From positions 62,001 to 126,000 of the forward strand of contig CAJQUW010004464.1 in NCBI GenBank assembly GCA_907163375.1: 64,000 bases of DNA, read 5' to 3'. Below are positions 1 to 11,260 of the stretch, piece by piece. The DNA is from Prostheceraeus crozeri (Eukaryota; Platyhelminthes; Polycladida; Euryleptidae). The translations under genes and the position numbers were made by a program. The notes below the pieces were generated by a model that had not been told where the DNA came from, made no database searches, and was given only the letters and a program-made list of their open reading frames with translations. Position 1 is the first letter of the stretch; each line of letters begins with the position of its first letter.

Positions 1-394
1 AAATTCACTCAACTCAATCCTGCACAAAAAAGTCAAAATTTCAAAAAGTTTAAATTGCCGCTGTACGCTATTTGAGCGGAAGACATTCGAATCTCATTGG
101 TCGATAGCAGGATGCATCATCTCAAGTTTCTCAGGCAACTACGAGCGAACTCTGTCGCTTTGTTGATGGCTGAAAATACCTGGTGTCGCCATTACTGACG
201 TGTCGTCATTTCCCCATTCTCCCCATTCTCCCCTTGATTTAAAACCAGCGATTTCATTTAAAATACATGATTTTGTCCACAATCGATTTATTATTCTACA
301 ACAAAGTTCAAAGTTACGAATTAACATCGTCCAACATTCTTATGACACTGATGATTCGTTACACTCATCATAACTTCTTGAGTCTAGTTTTCTT

Positions 395-721
395 TCAATT
401 TTCCCTAAAAATGGCTGAGAATGTCTGTACCACATTGCTTTGACCACCTCCTGTCATACATCGCGATCGTCTCCAGACTGCATATTCCTTTTTAGCCTTA
501 GCTTTTAAATCCCGCCACAAAATAATAAGCTGTTTTGCATTTCTTGACGAATAGCCCTGAGCATTATACAACTGCGTCAATCTTTCCCATAGGTTATTCT
601 TTGCAGCTATTGAAAAGGAGTCATACTTTTTACTCTGCAGGAGTTCGACCTCGCCACTTCCTTTTATTATTGCTACAAAATTGAGATTTTCAGCATCCGT
701 AAAATTCTTCGTCCGCTGCAT
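395..721 (-). CDS. Myb/SANT-like DNA-binding domain fragment
   Basis: The 108-aa frame opens with a true ATG and reads almost wholly as one Myb/SANT-like helical domain. Visible marks are KNFTDAENLNFVAIIKG near the start, a middle Trp in NNLWERLTQLYNAQG, and the block ILWRDLKAKAKKEYAVWRR followed by TGGGQ. The W-x-DLK-x-K-x-K spacing and the TGGG after it are typical of the Myb-like accessory proteins of Harbinger/PIF transposons and their invertebrate relatives, which bind DNA and bring the nuclease to the nucleus. The protein ends about 15 residues after TGGGQ, whereas relatives usually carry a longer tail, so it is probably truncated or the last coding part of a decayed copy. I see no Harbinger nuclease nearby. 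Family call is knowledge-based; transposon origin is inference. Confidence 0.6.
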   Translation of the reverse strand: MQRTKNFTDAENLNFVAIIKGSGEVELLQSKKYDSFSIAAKNNLWERLTQLYNAQGYSSRNAKQLIILWRDLKAKAKKEYAVWRRSRCMTGGGQSNVVQTFSAIFREN

Positions 722-1269
722 GTTATGCTGTCATTAAACGCATGAACAATGATTCTCGTCGTTCGAATAAGTGCAATATACACGTGTTCTATTGACCTTG
801 TGATGTTGCCTACTTTATTTGGGTCAAAGCCATGGATATCTATACTCGCGGAATTGTCAGCCGATGATTTGTTACTACACGGTTGAACAACAAAACAGTA
901 ACAACTAACCAACTTGTCGGTGACTAACTTTAATTAGTGACTGATAATTCTCGATTGAACAACCCACCAAAAGTAGTTTAGCGAGGATGCTTCAAACATG
1001 CATTTGGCATACAATATTGTGCCTGCGTGTATAACCATTGTTAGACCATTTCGATTCAATCTGCTCATTTCTGTGCACATTAAACAGAGAGATAGATAAA
1101 CATGGAAGGAATGACACAAGGAAAGACATCATTGTACCCAATATGAGTTTCTCCAATCGTAACGCGTTATCACAACTGATAACATTTCATTCGTGCGCAG
1201 AGACTATTTCTAACATTATTTTGACAGAAACATGTTTCGCAAATCGTCATATCTAAACTTCACCGAAGG
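722..1269. other. intergenic, no gene seen
   Basis: AT-rich DNA between the Myb-like fragment and the GPCR. Short frames exist on both strands but show no family motif. It must contain the GPCR promoter and 5' UTR, but I see no convincing TATA or initiator element. Confidence 0.4.
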
Positions 1270-2328
1270 ATGAATAGTAGTAGTATTATTTGTAAACCTG
1301 AAAACTACTCAAATATTTGGAATAACGGAACACTTAAAATTCGCTTTGCAATCAACTTTCCAAGATGGAATCAAAGTCCCTATATCAAAATAAGATTAAC
1401 AGCAGCTGTTATTGCAATGGCAATAATGGTGCTCGGCACTTTAGCAAATATCTGCACGGTTATCGTTCTAAAGAGATTTAAAGGATTGCGGAAGAGTACA
1501 AGGTTCTATTTCTTTGTCGCTGCAATTTGTGACCTGTTTGGAATGCCAATGGGAATGTTTGCTACTTGGTACCAATTGCAATATGCGAAGTCATTTGCAA
1601 GCAATAACGTTTACACGTGCAACACATATTTTCTAATTGCAGAAGGATTTCAAGATTTTAGTTGGTATTCAGTTGTTGCGGTGGTTTTTGAAAGATTTGC
1701 CCTTGTTATCATGCCTCACAAAATGCGATTTGCTAATCAGAAGGCAATTATCATTGTTTCCTATATCGTCATAACTGCTTTGGATGTCCCTCGGAGGCTT
1801 TATTTCACGTTATACCGATTTGATGGATGCGTCTGCAACTTAATCACCGATGATGCTTATATCTCGGTAGTCTTCAATTTATATATAAATTTTACAGCGT
1901 TGACATATCTACTTTTTGCAATTCAATTGATTTTGTCAACTATTACTTTAATTTATACTTTGACAAAACATAATGGCAAAAAAAAGGGAACAAGCAATCA
2001 TGACCAGCAGACAAAAGAGGCGGTGGATTCGGTGAAAATGATGTTTTTCGTTGGCATATTTCAATGTCTATTTATTTGCCCTCCACTCATTTTGCATTCT
2101 TTGGAATCTACCATAATGGCGACTGGTTATCATCAAGGCACATTTCTACTTATGATGCATGTTTGCTTTATCTCATTAAATTCTATTTTCGCAATGAATT
2201 TCCTATTATACTATGGAAGCTGCAAAGGATTTCGCGACTCTTTCCATCAATTTGTCTATTCTCTAAAGCGAAACAAGATACAGGTGAAGGATGTAACGAG
2301 TACAACAGGTAATAGTACTATTTCGTAA
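1270..2328 (+). CDS. Class A (rhodopsin-like) G-protein-coupled receptor, intronless
   Basis: A 352-aa intact frame with seven hydrophobic segments (about residues 42-67, 78-98, 118-140, 157-175, 203-228, 252-275, 290-312). Class A marks: Asn60 in GTLANICTVIVL (TM1), Asp88 in VAAICDLFG (TM2), Cys117 before TM3, E141-R142-F143 in place of DRY, and NFLLYY in TM7 in place of NPxxY, followed by the amphipathic GFRDSFHQF. The short extracellular N-terminus has three N-glycosylation sequons (N2, N12, N19), and FDGCVC in loop 2 could pair with Cys117. Ligand is unknown; the divergent motifs suggest an orphan, lineage-expanded peptide or chemosensory receptor. The ATG at 1270 is the first that keeps a normal-length N-terminus. 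AATAAA occurs just after the stop (about 2334) and again near 2417. It is one of the few intact host-like genes here. Confidence 0.88.
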   Translation: MNSSSIICKPENYSNIWNNGTLKIRFAINFPRWNQSPYIKIRLTAAVIAMAIMVLGTLANICTVIVLKRFKGLRKSTRFYFFVAAICDLFGMPMGMFATWYQLQYAKSFASNNVYTCNTYFLIAEGFQDFSWYSVVAVVFERFALVIMPHKMRFANQKAIIIVSYIVITALDVPRRLYFTLYRFDGCVCNLITDDAYISVVFNLYINFTALTYLLFAIQLILSTITLIYTLTKHNGKKKGTSNHDQQTKEAVDSVKMMFFVGIFQCLFICPPLILHSLESTIMATGYHQGTFLLMMHVCFISLNSIFAMNFLLYYGSCKGFRDSFHQFVYSLKRNKIQVKDVTSTTGNSTIS

Positions 2329-2833
2329 TCGAAAATAAATTCATTGACGAATTATTCATCTAAATACATTCCAAACAACATTTCACTGAATGCCTTCATA
2401 TTCTGACTTCCTATCGCAATAAAACATTGTTGTCATTTCATGTTAAGACTCTTTAATTCAGATATCACTAAAAGCCAAATGGAATCCATAATCTTTTTTT
2501 GAGCAAAAGTTCAATGAGATCTTTCTTTTTTGCAGGCCTGTCTGTAAACTTGTTTCCTTGCACATGTTATTTTTGTGACTTGCATAGTGCACGAAACATA
2601 ATTTTCAGTGTACTCCATCACAAGGAGCTCCTTGCGGAAGTTGATACATAATATCTTGACAATAATATTTAGTGATGATCCATGCTTGTTTGTGCGTTCT
2701 ATGTAAATCATCAAATAGTTTGAAAAACCGTTGATGGATGCTATTCAATCATTATTTGCATTTATGTAATATCATATAAATACAATTATAAATTAATTTA
2801 CAATATGTTAATTACAGTCAGTGTAGGTTTATC
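2329..2833. other. GPCR 3' flank
   Basis: Contains two possible polyadenylation signals for the receptor (about 2334 and 2417) and otherwise AT-rich sequence without recognisable coding content. Confidence 0.4.
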
Positions 2834-3345
2834 TAATAATAATAATAATAATCGTATATTTTCATAGAATGCCACAATAATGAAAATCGGGCGGCCACAG
2901 AATTACAAAGTGAAAAGCCGATACGAGAAGACATCATCATAAACAAAAGAAACAAGCAAAAAAATATCAAATTAAAAACCGCTATTCGCCAGTTGAATCA
3001 TGTTGACAGCAAATGATTTCTCTCTTTGAGTGCTCATTATGATGGGAAGGCGGAAAGTTCTCGAAAACTGATTTTGTATAGGTGTCAAGTAATGAAGCGG
3101 ATGATGCTCATCTTTGATTAACGTTCTGAAAAGACGCATACCTAGCATTAAACGACGATAATCTAATGGAATGAAATTGGAACAGTTACAGTCAGAATCA
3201 CTGCATATGATTTTGTGAGCTCTTCTTTAAATTCTTTCAATAGAACCGTGTTGTTGAGCTTGCAACTTTACAAAAAGAGGCGCAGCATATTCTAAGACAC
3301 TTCGAAGACAGGTATTAATGATAAAAGCATAATTATATATGAATT
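2834..3345 (-). pseudogene. LINE (non-LTR retrotransposon) 3' end with (ATT)n tail
   Basis: On the minus strand the region 3345-2990 translates, with interruptions, into the C-terminal part of a Jockey-group ORF2: INTCLRSVLEYAAPLF, then Q..GSIERI.RRAHKII, then a stretch with RRLMLGMRLF and HPLHYLTP. These are the post-RT thumb and C-terminal blocks common to Jockey/CR1-type LINEs. Downstream on the same strand the sequence ends in an (ATT)n run at 2834-2852, as expected for a LINE 3' tail. At least two stops interrupt it and no upstream RT motifs are present, so it is a 5'-truncated dead copy. The LINE at 38655-40045 has the same kind of tail. Confidence 0.65.
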
Positions 3346-3359
3346 TCAATCAATTACAT

Positions 3360-4060
3360 TAAATTTATTCTGCAAGCTATAATTCTGTTATAGTGAATAA
3401 TGGGTAATTAGTGAGCAATTTGTTGATTGCGAAAAATTAGATAATTGAGCAGTGATCATTACGTATGTTATCAAATCATTATTATTAAATATAGTATAAG
3501 TTATCTAACTCCACACTGATACAGCCATTAGTCAATGGCAGCCGCTAACATGCAATTATTTTATATCCTCTGTGCCAACAGCACTCAACAACATAGAATG
3601 AGAAAATGCTCATAATTAATAAGAATTAAGAAAATATAGATATTACATATTGCAGGCAAGTAAGCTCCTTAAAGAATGTGAACGACAAATCTTTCATGAA
3701 TTAAAAACTCAAACAATCCTCAAGGAAAACCCTTCAAGACATTTTCTTCTTGCAGGACCAATATTTTTCTTGAAGGAACTTTGAAATAAATCCTGAATAA
3801 AAAATCATCAGTCGGGATCGCACTTACATAAAGAATGACCACCTCCCTTAAGTCATGGCTCCTGGCAATGGTCCTGATCGAAGCCTAAATTGGATCCGGC
3901 CGTTCTTTGGTTTAAAACAAAGCATCTACTGTGCAGGTTTTATCAGCCAAAAAGTTTAGTAGCGGCAATGTCATCATCACAATAGATTGACAAAGGTCTG
4001 TCGCAGTACATTGAATGTCGAAAGAGAATGACAACTATTAAGTCAATGAAGGACACCAAC
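3360..4060. other. intergenic, no gene seen
   Basis: AT-rich sequence without a supported frame. The last 120 bases may be the tail of the SINE-like sequence just to the right. Confidence 0.35.
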
Positions 4061-4075
4061 ACCCTAGATTCCTCG

Positions 4076-4160
4076 ACCACACTCGCCCGACCCAGGAATC
4101 GAACCGAAGTCCGCGCGCGGTTTGGACGAGCTCGCACCCTCCTCACTAGGCAACGCTGAC
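4076..4160 (-). repeat. tRNA-like SINE head (candidate)
   Basis: On the minus strand there is a B-box match GGTTCGATTCC (complement near 4090-4105) preceded at the right distance by GTTGCCTAGTGAGGAGG, which resembles an A box (TRGYNNARNGG) with one extra base. The GC content jumps compared with the flanks. The T-stem does not pair well, so this is not a working tRNA; a tRNA-derived SINE running to about 3940 is the best reading. No poly-A tail or duplication was found. Confidence 0.4.
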
Positions 4161-4544
4161 TGTACAAGAGGCATGTGAGCTCGGTAGAAGGTAAGACCTC
4201 GTCTACACCGCCGCGTGCAGTTCGGAAGAGCTTTCATGTGTTTTGGACTAGAGCAAAGTTTCGATATTGGGACGTCTAAGCTTAGCCGCAGCTTCTGCTT
4301 GGCTCGGTCGGCTGACGTACTCGAGTGATGCTCGAGTGATGTGCATCTACTAATGTACATTTCCTAATACTTTACATAGAAAAATTAGCATGAGTCAGAA
4401 ATGGTTCAGCAGAAACTTAATATATGTATTTCCAAGAGTCACAAAACGGAATTTCTCGGTATAGTAAGTTAGAACATTAGCAATTTGCATGGTAAGAGGA
4501 AATAAGTGATAATTAACTATCACAGACCTCAGCTTTTTCGCACC

Positions 4545-5460
4545 CTCTGAGACCTGAGGGGGTCCACTGGAACCCTTCTATAAATTCTCAGTTTACCAGT
4601 TCAAATCAATATCAAATCACTAGTAAACCTGATTTTGAGTAAAACAATGATGCCAGCGTGTAGCGAGTCGATCTAGTTAATCCTTTGAGTGTGCAGAAAA
4701 TGTGGTGTTTTTGTAATTCAATCACATTGAGCGCAGTATCAGTTGTACTAAAAGGCAGTTTTACGATGTTTCCTGTCACCATGTAACTTCAGATAGCTGA
4801 TTATAGTGAAATTGATTCATTCCATTCAGCTAGCCCTTACATTTGGCCAGTTTTTCAAATTTATCTAAACCAATCGGAAATAGGCCTGACTTGAGGAACA
4901 ATCACTGCATTTTAGGACCCTCAAAACAGCTGTGGAGATCTCAAACTCATAAATTACTGCTGTGAAAGATTTGTCAACAGTCTGTTTTTAGTTTTGAACA
5001 ATGAATATAATGATAGTTTTCATTTTGAATATTGATCTATGCTGATTTGTTCATGCAGTTCAACCAGTCATGCACGATCATGTGCAAAAACAGAATATTC
5101 ACATTTTTCGATCTTCCTACACAACGCACATGCACGAGCATGATGTGAACATTGAAGACGTGAATTTCACTCAACATGCACCATTGTGGACATGTCCAAA
5201 ATCATTTTTCATCTGATAGTAAAAATTTTTTATGAGAATTTCTACACCCTCTGAGATCTGAGGAGGGGTCCAGTGGACCCCCTTGGGCTGTCTGCCATAC
5301 TTCTGCTGATTCAATTGAAATGAAATAGCACTTACAGATTCATTGTCAAAAATGTTGATTTTACATGGGCATGAGCGGTTGATATATCCTCAGCACAAAA
5401 AATAAAATAGAAAAATATGACTCCGGGCTCCACTGGATCCCCCCTCTGGTCTCTGAGGGC
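4545..5460. repeat. three related CCCTCTGAG...GGTCCACTGG segments
   Basis: A segment of about 35 bases beginning CCCTCTGAGACCTGAGGG and containing GGTCCACTGGA occurs at about 4545-4578 and, as a close copy, at 5247-5282. It returns in inverted orientation at about 5417-5460. The 5247 and 5417 copies could be the ends of a small inverted-repeat element of about 215 bp, with the 4545 copy from another insertion. No clear target duplication is visible. Confidence 0.4.
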
Positions 5461-6131
5461 TAGATATGAACATCACGTTGGTATGATCTGCTTCTTCCAG
5501 TGGCAATCCGTTGAGAGCATTAAAGGGGCATTAAGACTTAAATGCAGCGTGTGAATTAAAAGAGGAGAAGGCAGCCAATCCTTTCATCAGATATTTTTAC
5601 AACATGTAAGCAGTCTTGATACGTTTTGAATTGTGCAGACAATCTATCAAATAGTCACAGAATTAAATGAAGCCCTTCGGCTGAGATAGAAGAGCAATAA
5701 AATTCAAATTCATGATTATACAGTAGAATTCTGTGAATCCTTAGTTATATAACTGAAAAGAAGGTTTCGCTAAAATATATTCATCGTGAAAAAGAGCTAT
5801 TTCCTTTTCATTTTTCCCTTCACTAAGGTTCAAGACTAAATATGGAGGAGTTCAGTCATCACATTCTCAGTAATTTGACTTTTCAGTGAATTTTTTTCTG
5901 GTCGGTTCGGGTTCGGGTATACGTGGAAGATGGTCGGTTTCGGACTCGGGTTTCAATTCATGGCCATTGTACATCTCTACTTTTAGTACTTTAATACTTT
6001 TGTTGAATGGTCCCCATTGGTTGAATAGAGCCCATTGATGCATTAATGCAACACTTGAACATTTGGGCTCTATGAAAGTAATGACGTAGTCAACAGGATT
6101 TCTCTATAGATGTATCCCAAGATAACCTTCC
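5461..6131. other. no gene; short TCGGGTTCGGGT repeat
   Basis: No coding signal. At about 5898-5955 there is a short GC-richer stretch with repeated TCGG(T/A)TCGGGT units, as often found at the ends of degenerate transposons. The matching other end was not found. Confidence 0.35.
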
Positions 6132-6135
6132 TTAA

Positions 6136-8441
6136 CCCTTTAGGGTTTAGTGGTACATTTTTATACCACCAACAATGTATTCTTTTGTGATCGTGTTTCG
6201 GCTCTTGTTTTCCGCTGTCATTTACCATATCTAACAACTTGGTAGAAAATGCATTGAAAAAAAGCTGTGACGAGTTTGTTTTACAAAATCAATTATTTTC
6301 TAGTGGATACAGACGATGAAATTGGACATTTTTTTCATTATCGACTTTTTGGGAATTGCATCGGGTAAGTGTTCATGTCATCTGTCTCTTTCATGTTCTA
6401 GTAACTTTTCTACCACAATGTTGGTAAGATGATAACCTGAAAAAACATAATTGGTCAAGACATGAGCTGATAATTTGTTTGTTTGTGCAAAATTGAAATA
6501 GAACACGTAGGTGGTGCAAATATATACCACTAAGCCTTAGAGGAAAATTATGCAAAATAATGAAATATTCACGAATGCTAGTAGCCTACATGTTCTGAAA
6601 AATGTATTTCTAGGTACTTGACATACATCCAAAAAGCCTAGATACACTTTTGCGTCTATGACGCTCCACCAATGTAGTTTTTGGCAAAATTTTCTCTTCA
6701 GGGACTCGACCACACACTATCAGCATCGTTATTCCGAAGTTGTTCCACTAGGCTATGTCCGTTTCTGTGGTGCTTATGCCTCAATTATAGTTTATACCGT
6801 AGCCGTAGATGTTTGCTTTCTGTGACTTAAGTAATACATTGAATCTTCTAAATAATGTACAGAATCAGAAAATGATTACAAGTAGCTGCTGCTTCAAATT
6901 TGACTTCTTATTTCAGGTGAGCCTGCCCATGTTGATGAAGAGGATATGTCTTTCTTTGAAGCGGACTATGACGCCGGATTGGACGAAACCGTCATATCGA
7001 CTTCACAAGCACCTGAATCTGATGAACGACCTACTACTTCAACTATGACAGGACCCAGAGAAACCCTCTTCTGTAACTCATGAAATACTAAAGCTAGTCT
7101 TCAACACAATCCATCGTTCTCAAAAACAATTGAATATGATATTATTCGGTCTGACATCCTTGAGCTGAACTGCCCATATGAAGTATTTCTCAAAGTTTCT
7201 GGTTTGAATCAACTTATTGGTGACATACTAATTCCCCAGTCACACGAATACGCGAAACAAAATGGGAATGTTTTTTCTGTTGAAGAAGAAGAAATGAAGG
7301 CCTTCGTGGGTATTTGTGTTCTAATGGGCCTGCATGTTCTTCCTGAAATGAGGGATTATTGGTCCACTGACAAAGCAGTTGGTGTTCCATTTGTGAATAA
7401 TATAATGACCCTGGCAAGATTCGAAGCAATTAGAAAGAATCTGCACTTCTCTAACAATTGGGACGCCACCCCTAATGACCGTGCCTACAAGATTCAGGCG
7501 GTTTTAGATCATTTCAACATGCACATCTCTGTGTACATCATGTGTACATCTCTGATCAAAGGAAAAAATGCTATGAAATCGACCACCGAAGCCGGTACAA
7601 ATACTACCTCAGACTATTCTTCGATCAAATTGACACCGCCATTTCAAATGCCTACATAGTGTACAAGCAGATGAAAGACGCTTCCTGTAGCAATTCCTGT
7701 AGCTTCCCTTCCATGTCATCAAAGGACTTTCGCTTGAAGATTGTTCATGGTCTTGTAGGACAATTCTCATCAAGATCCAAACCGAGGTTCGAATCGGCAA
7801 AGTCGAAGAAAAGAAAGTTGCTCCAACCATCATCCAATGGTATCCCTCACCTTCCAATTGTCAAAAGCAATAGAGCACGATGTACGTTCTGTTCTTCAAA
7901 CGAAAACGACTGCCGAAGTAATGTATTCTGCAGGATCTGTGACGTTGCTCTATGTCTGAATAGTCAGAGGAACTGCTACTCATGTTATCATGAATAGTTT
8001 CATTCCCCTATTGCTTGATAGGCCTAAATTTGGACACAACACACGAATGATAATGTATATTGCTAATCATTATCAATCATCGATTGATCATTTTTTTTAG
8101 TTGTATGTGAAAAACAGGCATTTCTCCAACAAGTGTAGTGCTCTGAATTACGCAATAACATGAGGGGTTTGGTATATTGCACAATATCAAAATACAATTT
8201 TAACCATGCCTACGTAGGTACTTGCATTAAAGAGCGCAACAACAATTGCAAAAAAACTATCTGCCGAGAGCGAAAATTTCACTAGGGTATAGTGGTACAA
8301 AAATGTACCACCCCCAAAAATAATATTCCCGATATATATTTTTCAAAATACTTGAGATATGTCTTAATGGGACCCTATAACAACTATCCATGAGAAGAAA
8401 ATAAGATTCCTCAGTAAAATGGAGATCTGTGCCCTAAAGGG
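6136..8441 (+). mobile_element. piggyBac element with both ends, internally deleted
   Basis: The element lies exactly between two TTAA sites (6132-6135 and 8442-8445), the invariant piggyBac target duplication. Its ends are perfect 10-bp inverted repeats, CCCTTTAGGG at the left and CCCTAAAGGG at the right. Just inside each end is a small palindrome of the form GTGGTAC...GTACCAC (6149-6170 left, 8291-8312 right), and a related copy occurs near 6511-6531. Transposase remnants lie at 6915-7997. At 2.3 kb it is about right for a piggyBac, but the central transposase region is missing, so it can only have moved with help. Confidence 0.85.
6915..7997 (+). pseudogene. piggyBac transposase relic (PGBD-like), middle deleted
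   Basis: The N-terminal part is acidic (EPAHVDEEDMSFFEADYD, from 6915 directly after a possible TTATTTCAG acceptor). It is broken by one stop, then continues with the piggyBac N-domain: GLNQLIGDILIPQSHEYA, EEEMKAFVGICVLMGLHVLPEM, DYWSTD, and MTLARFEAIRKNLHFSNN. After about 7545 the frame changes and resumes only with the extreme C-terminus, YEIDHRSRYKYYLRLFFDQI, a basic region and a Cys-rich ending (RCTFCSSN, FCRICDVALC, NCYSCYHE) that matches the family's C-terminal zinc-binding module. The catalytic DDD core is absent, so the protein is dead. Confidence 0.82.
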
Positions 8442-8445
8442 TTAA

Positions 8446-8875
8446 GGAGGCATCGAAAAACTTGTTTGAAATTTTCTCTATTGAACGCCCGCAAATCAAT
8501 TCGATTTATCAATTTTGTGAAATGGCGACCTCGCGGAAGAATAGGTAAGTATCTTCCTTCTCATTTGTTACAGAGATATACATGTAGCAATCATCCAGAT
8601 ACTTCTGAGTATTCTAATGATGCTCTATAGATACTACCTAAATGCAAATAAGCAAATATGTGGACAAATCAGAGGTTCCACGGTGAAAAATGCTGCTGAG
8701 ACATTACAACAAACCTGTAAATTATCAAAATCTTCAATGGAGACATTATTCATTTTATTGTAAATAACTCATTTTTAGTCTCTCTAAACAGCTCAAAATG
8801 TATACGTTAGTAAAATAAGGATGTGTTTTAGCATAAAATTCCAAGAAAATTAATTGAAGACATGAGCGAAATATC
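8446..8875. other. no supported gene; isolated ATG with splice donor
   Basis: ATGGCGACCTCGCGGAAGAA at 8523 runs eight codons to a GTAAGT donor (about 8547). It has a decent start context and could be a short first exon of the second piggyBac relic or of an unknown gene. Nothing else supports it. Confidence 0.25.
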
Positions 8876-9470
8876 ACACTCCGTACGGGTTCTAACTCGC
8901 GACCTCGTGCTCGTGCTGATCATTACCCAATGGCATGATAATCGAGTTGTTCTTATTGCTTCAAACTTCACAGCAATTAGATCTAAAACTTCATGTCGTC
9001 GCTTTTGCTGAAAATGCAAAAGAGAAATCCGAGTACAACAACCGACGTTATCCAGACATACATGTGCAACAAGTCGATGGGCGGAGTCGATGCTCTTGAC
9101 CAAAGAATCAATGCATGCAGGTCACACACCTTCGCATTCGAAAATTGTGCTGATCAATCTTTACCTGGATCCTTGATCATTGCTGCAGCAACTCATGGTA
9201 CATTATGAAACAAAATAAAAATGATGTGGTTCAGTTACCAAGTTTTCGCCGGTCTTTAGTCCTTTCATTATTGTCCGATGATGTACGCATCTCAAGAATT
9301 CCAATCAGACAAAACGTGGGTCATGGTATCAAAAAGGACGAAATTTTACGTCGACTGCAGGTGCAAAATATGCCATTCGCAGACATTGTACCACTGTTCA
9401 TCATGCGACATTGCTTTGCACCCAAACGAGTGCTTCGAAAACTTTCATCTGCAATTATTTAGCTGTTTAG
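8876..9470 (+). pseudogene. second piggyBac transposase relic (C-terminal half)
   Basis: Three plus-strand frames together look like the end of a piggyBac transposase: TQWHDNRVVLIASNFTAI (the W-x-D-N-x block before the last catalytic region), then CNKSMGGVDALDQRINACRS (the MGGVD.LDQ signature). After further interruption comes the C-terminal Cys-rich module CRCKICHSQTLYHCSSCDIA with CFENFH. Several frame changes are needed, so it is non-functional. It is not a duplicate of the 6136-8441 copy, because the parts kept differ. No ends could be assigned. Confidence 0.72.
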
Positions 9471-9685
9471 TTACTTTGCTTATGTACATATGGACTCACA
9501 TAGGATTGATAATCAATGTTTCTATTATTCAATGTAACGCTAGACATTCGCAATTACATTTATATACGTTTCATTGCTTATGAATAAATCTTTATTTGAA
9601 TGATTGTGAGCGAAATGATATGTTCTTAATTTTGCCTGCTGGTGCGAAAATGCAACAGTGGGTTGTAATATGAAACAGGATTTAA

Positions 9686-10512
9686 CCCTATCATAACCGG
9701 GGGGGGGCACCCCTTATCAACTTCTTTTTACATCTCCTAAAATAAGTCAGATAAAAGTTCAATTTTTGTAACTTTTGGTTTGTATGCATGTTGAACTTTC
9801 GGTAAAAAATTGGGCAAAATTGACGCAGTGTAAAGTCAGATTTTAATGTCATTTTTAAAAGTACTTTTCTAGAAAATTGATGGTTTTCATTTTGAGTAGC
9901 AGTGATTATTATTGATGCAATTCAAGATTGTTAGCACACACATTCATCTTATCTCATAGAATGAGTGCATGTAAATGTAAAATGTGAAAATATAAAGTTT
10001 TGATGTGAATTTTTAGATATGAAACCCACAGAATAATGCAAAACAAGTATCACCATTCGTAAGATTGCATTCGGAATGCACGATAGCCATCTCTTTTCAA
10101 AAAATAATTCATTAGAATGAGACATTTGTAAAGATAGAAAATGCAAAAATACATGAAAAGACATTATTTACGTTCAAATTTCAAATTGATAATTATAGTA
10201 CTAAAATTAACGCAAGATTTTGCTTATAGCACTATATAGATATACTTGAGTAAAAGTTTGCATAAATACTTTAGTTGTAATGAACAGTTTTTGAAGAGTC
10301 AAAAAATATACATAGATTCATGAAAAATGACATTTTAAATTTGAATTTTTTGTCTGAAGATCTTCGAATCATGCAACATAGGCACGACCATTCGAAAAGG
10401 GAGACTCGAAATATATGGCAACTCGATTTTCAATAAGTTTTATCCATCGGAGCATGGAAATTTTGAGGGGGCCCGGTCCTACGACGCTAAAAATCACCCG
10501 GTCCTGATAGGG
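9686..10512. mobile_element. Non-autonomous piggyBac-type element, TTAA-bounded
   Basis: TTAA occurs on both sides (9682-9685 and 10513-10516). The ends are inverted repeats: CCCTATCATAACCGGG at the left, and the complement of the right end reads CCCTATCAGGACCGGG (14 of 16 match). There is no coding capacity over 827 bp. Its TIR differs from that of the 6136-8441 copy beyond the first four bases, so a different piggyBac family mobilised it. Confidence 0.75.
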
Positions 10513-10859
10513 TTAATGTGTACATTTCGTTAAATATTCGCAGCGCGGTAGATTGCCTTCTCAAACTAACACGAGTGAAAGAAGCGCGATTGCATTCTGG
10601 GCCACAGATTATTCTATGTATTCTGCTTCTCACCCCCTCGAATTTCTCGGAGTTTTTCTTATGTTTCCCACCTGAAGTGTTCTATCAAATCCAAGAGTTC
10701 CAAGCAGTGTAGCGCAATAAAGAAGTGCAAGTTCTGGAATAGAGAGGAAGCTCTTCATCTGCTTTGTCACGTAGATTCCTTCAGTCGCATTCTTGCAAGG
10801 ATTATTGATATGATAGTCCTACGTCAATTTAGCGGTATGTAATGCTCCCAATATTTTCG

Positions 10860-11260
10860 AGTTCACCACCAATATGACATTTGAAGGACTAGGAGTCAAT
10901 AATGACGTTGAGACATGACTGTTTTGGTTTTTGAGCGATTTAAACGCTGCACTACCCTCCGGCATGATCAATTTCGCCTAATATCAATTGATCCAAGTTA
11001 CTATTAAAATGGGTTTCGCAATTATGACATCATCGAGGGAAGGGGTGACAAAATGCTGCCTTGAGGAACGCTGAATATTGCTGACGCTAAGCAGCTACAT
11101 TTGTAATTCACTTGAATTCGTCGTGTTCTTTCATGGAGGTATTCACAGCAACAAGCGATGAAGTCATATCAAAGATTGGCTCGATTCAAAGAAATGCGGA
11201 GATGAATGTCACGTTAATTGTCAAAAGCTTTAGCCATATCGAAAGCTATGATAATAATAG
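10860..11260 (-). pseudogene. LINE reverse transcriptase relic
   Basis: On the minus strand the translation shows FDMAKAFDN (RT domain block with the first catalytic Asp), then YLHERTRRIQVN, then SVPQGSILSPL (the VPQGS(I/V)LSPLLF block), in the correct order and spacing for a non-LTR reverse transcriptase. Stops and frame changes interrupt it and the YADD block was not found. It is an old dead copy that may extend to about 10690. Confidence 0.6.

Noticed and set aside
4076-4160. functional tRNA on the minus strand
   Set aside because: Only the promoter boxes are recognisable; T and acceptor stems do not pair.
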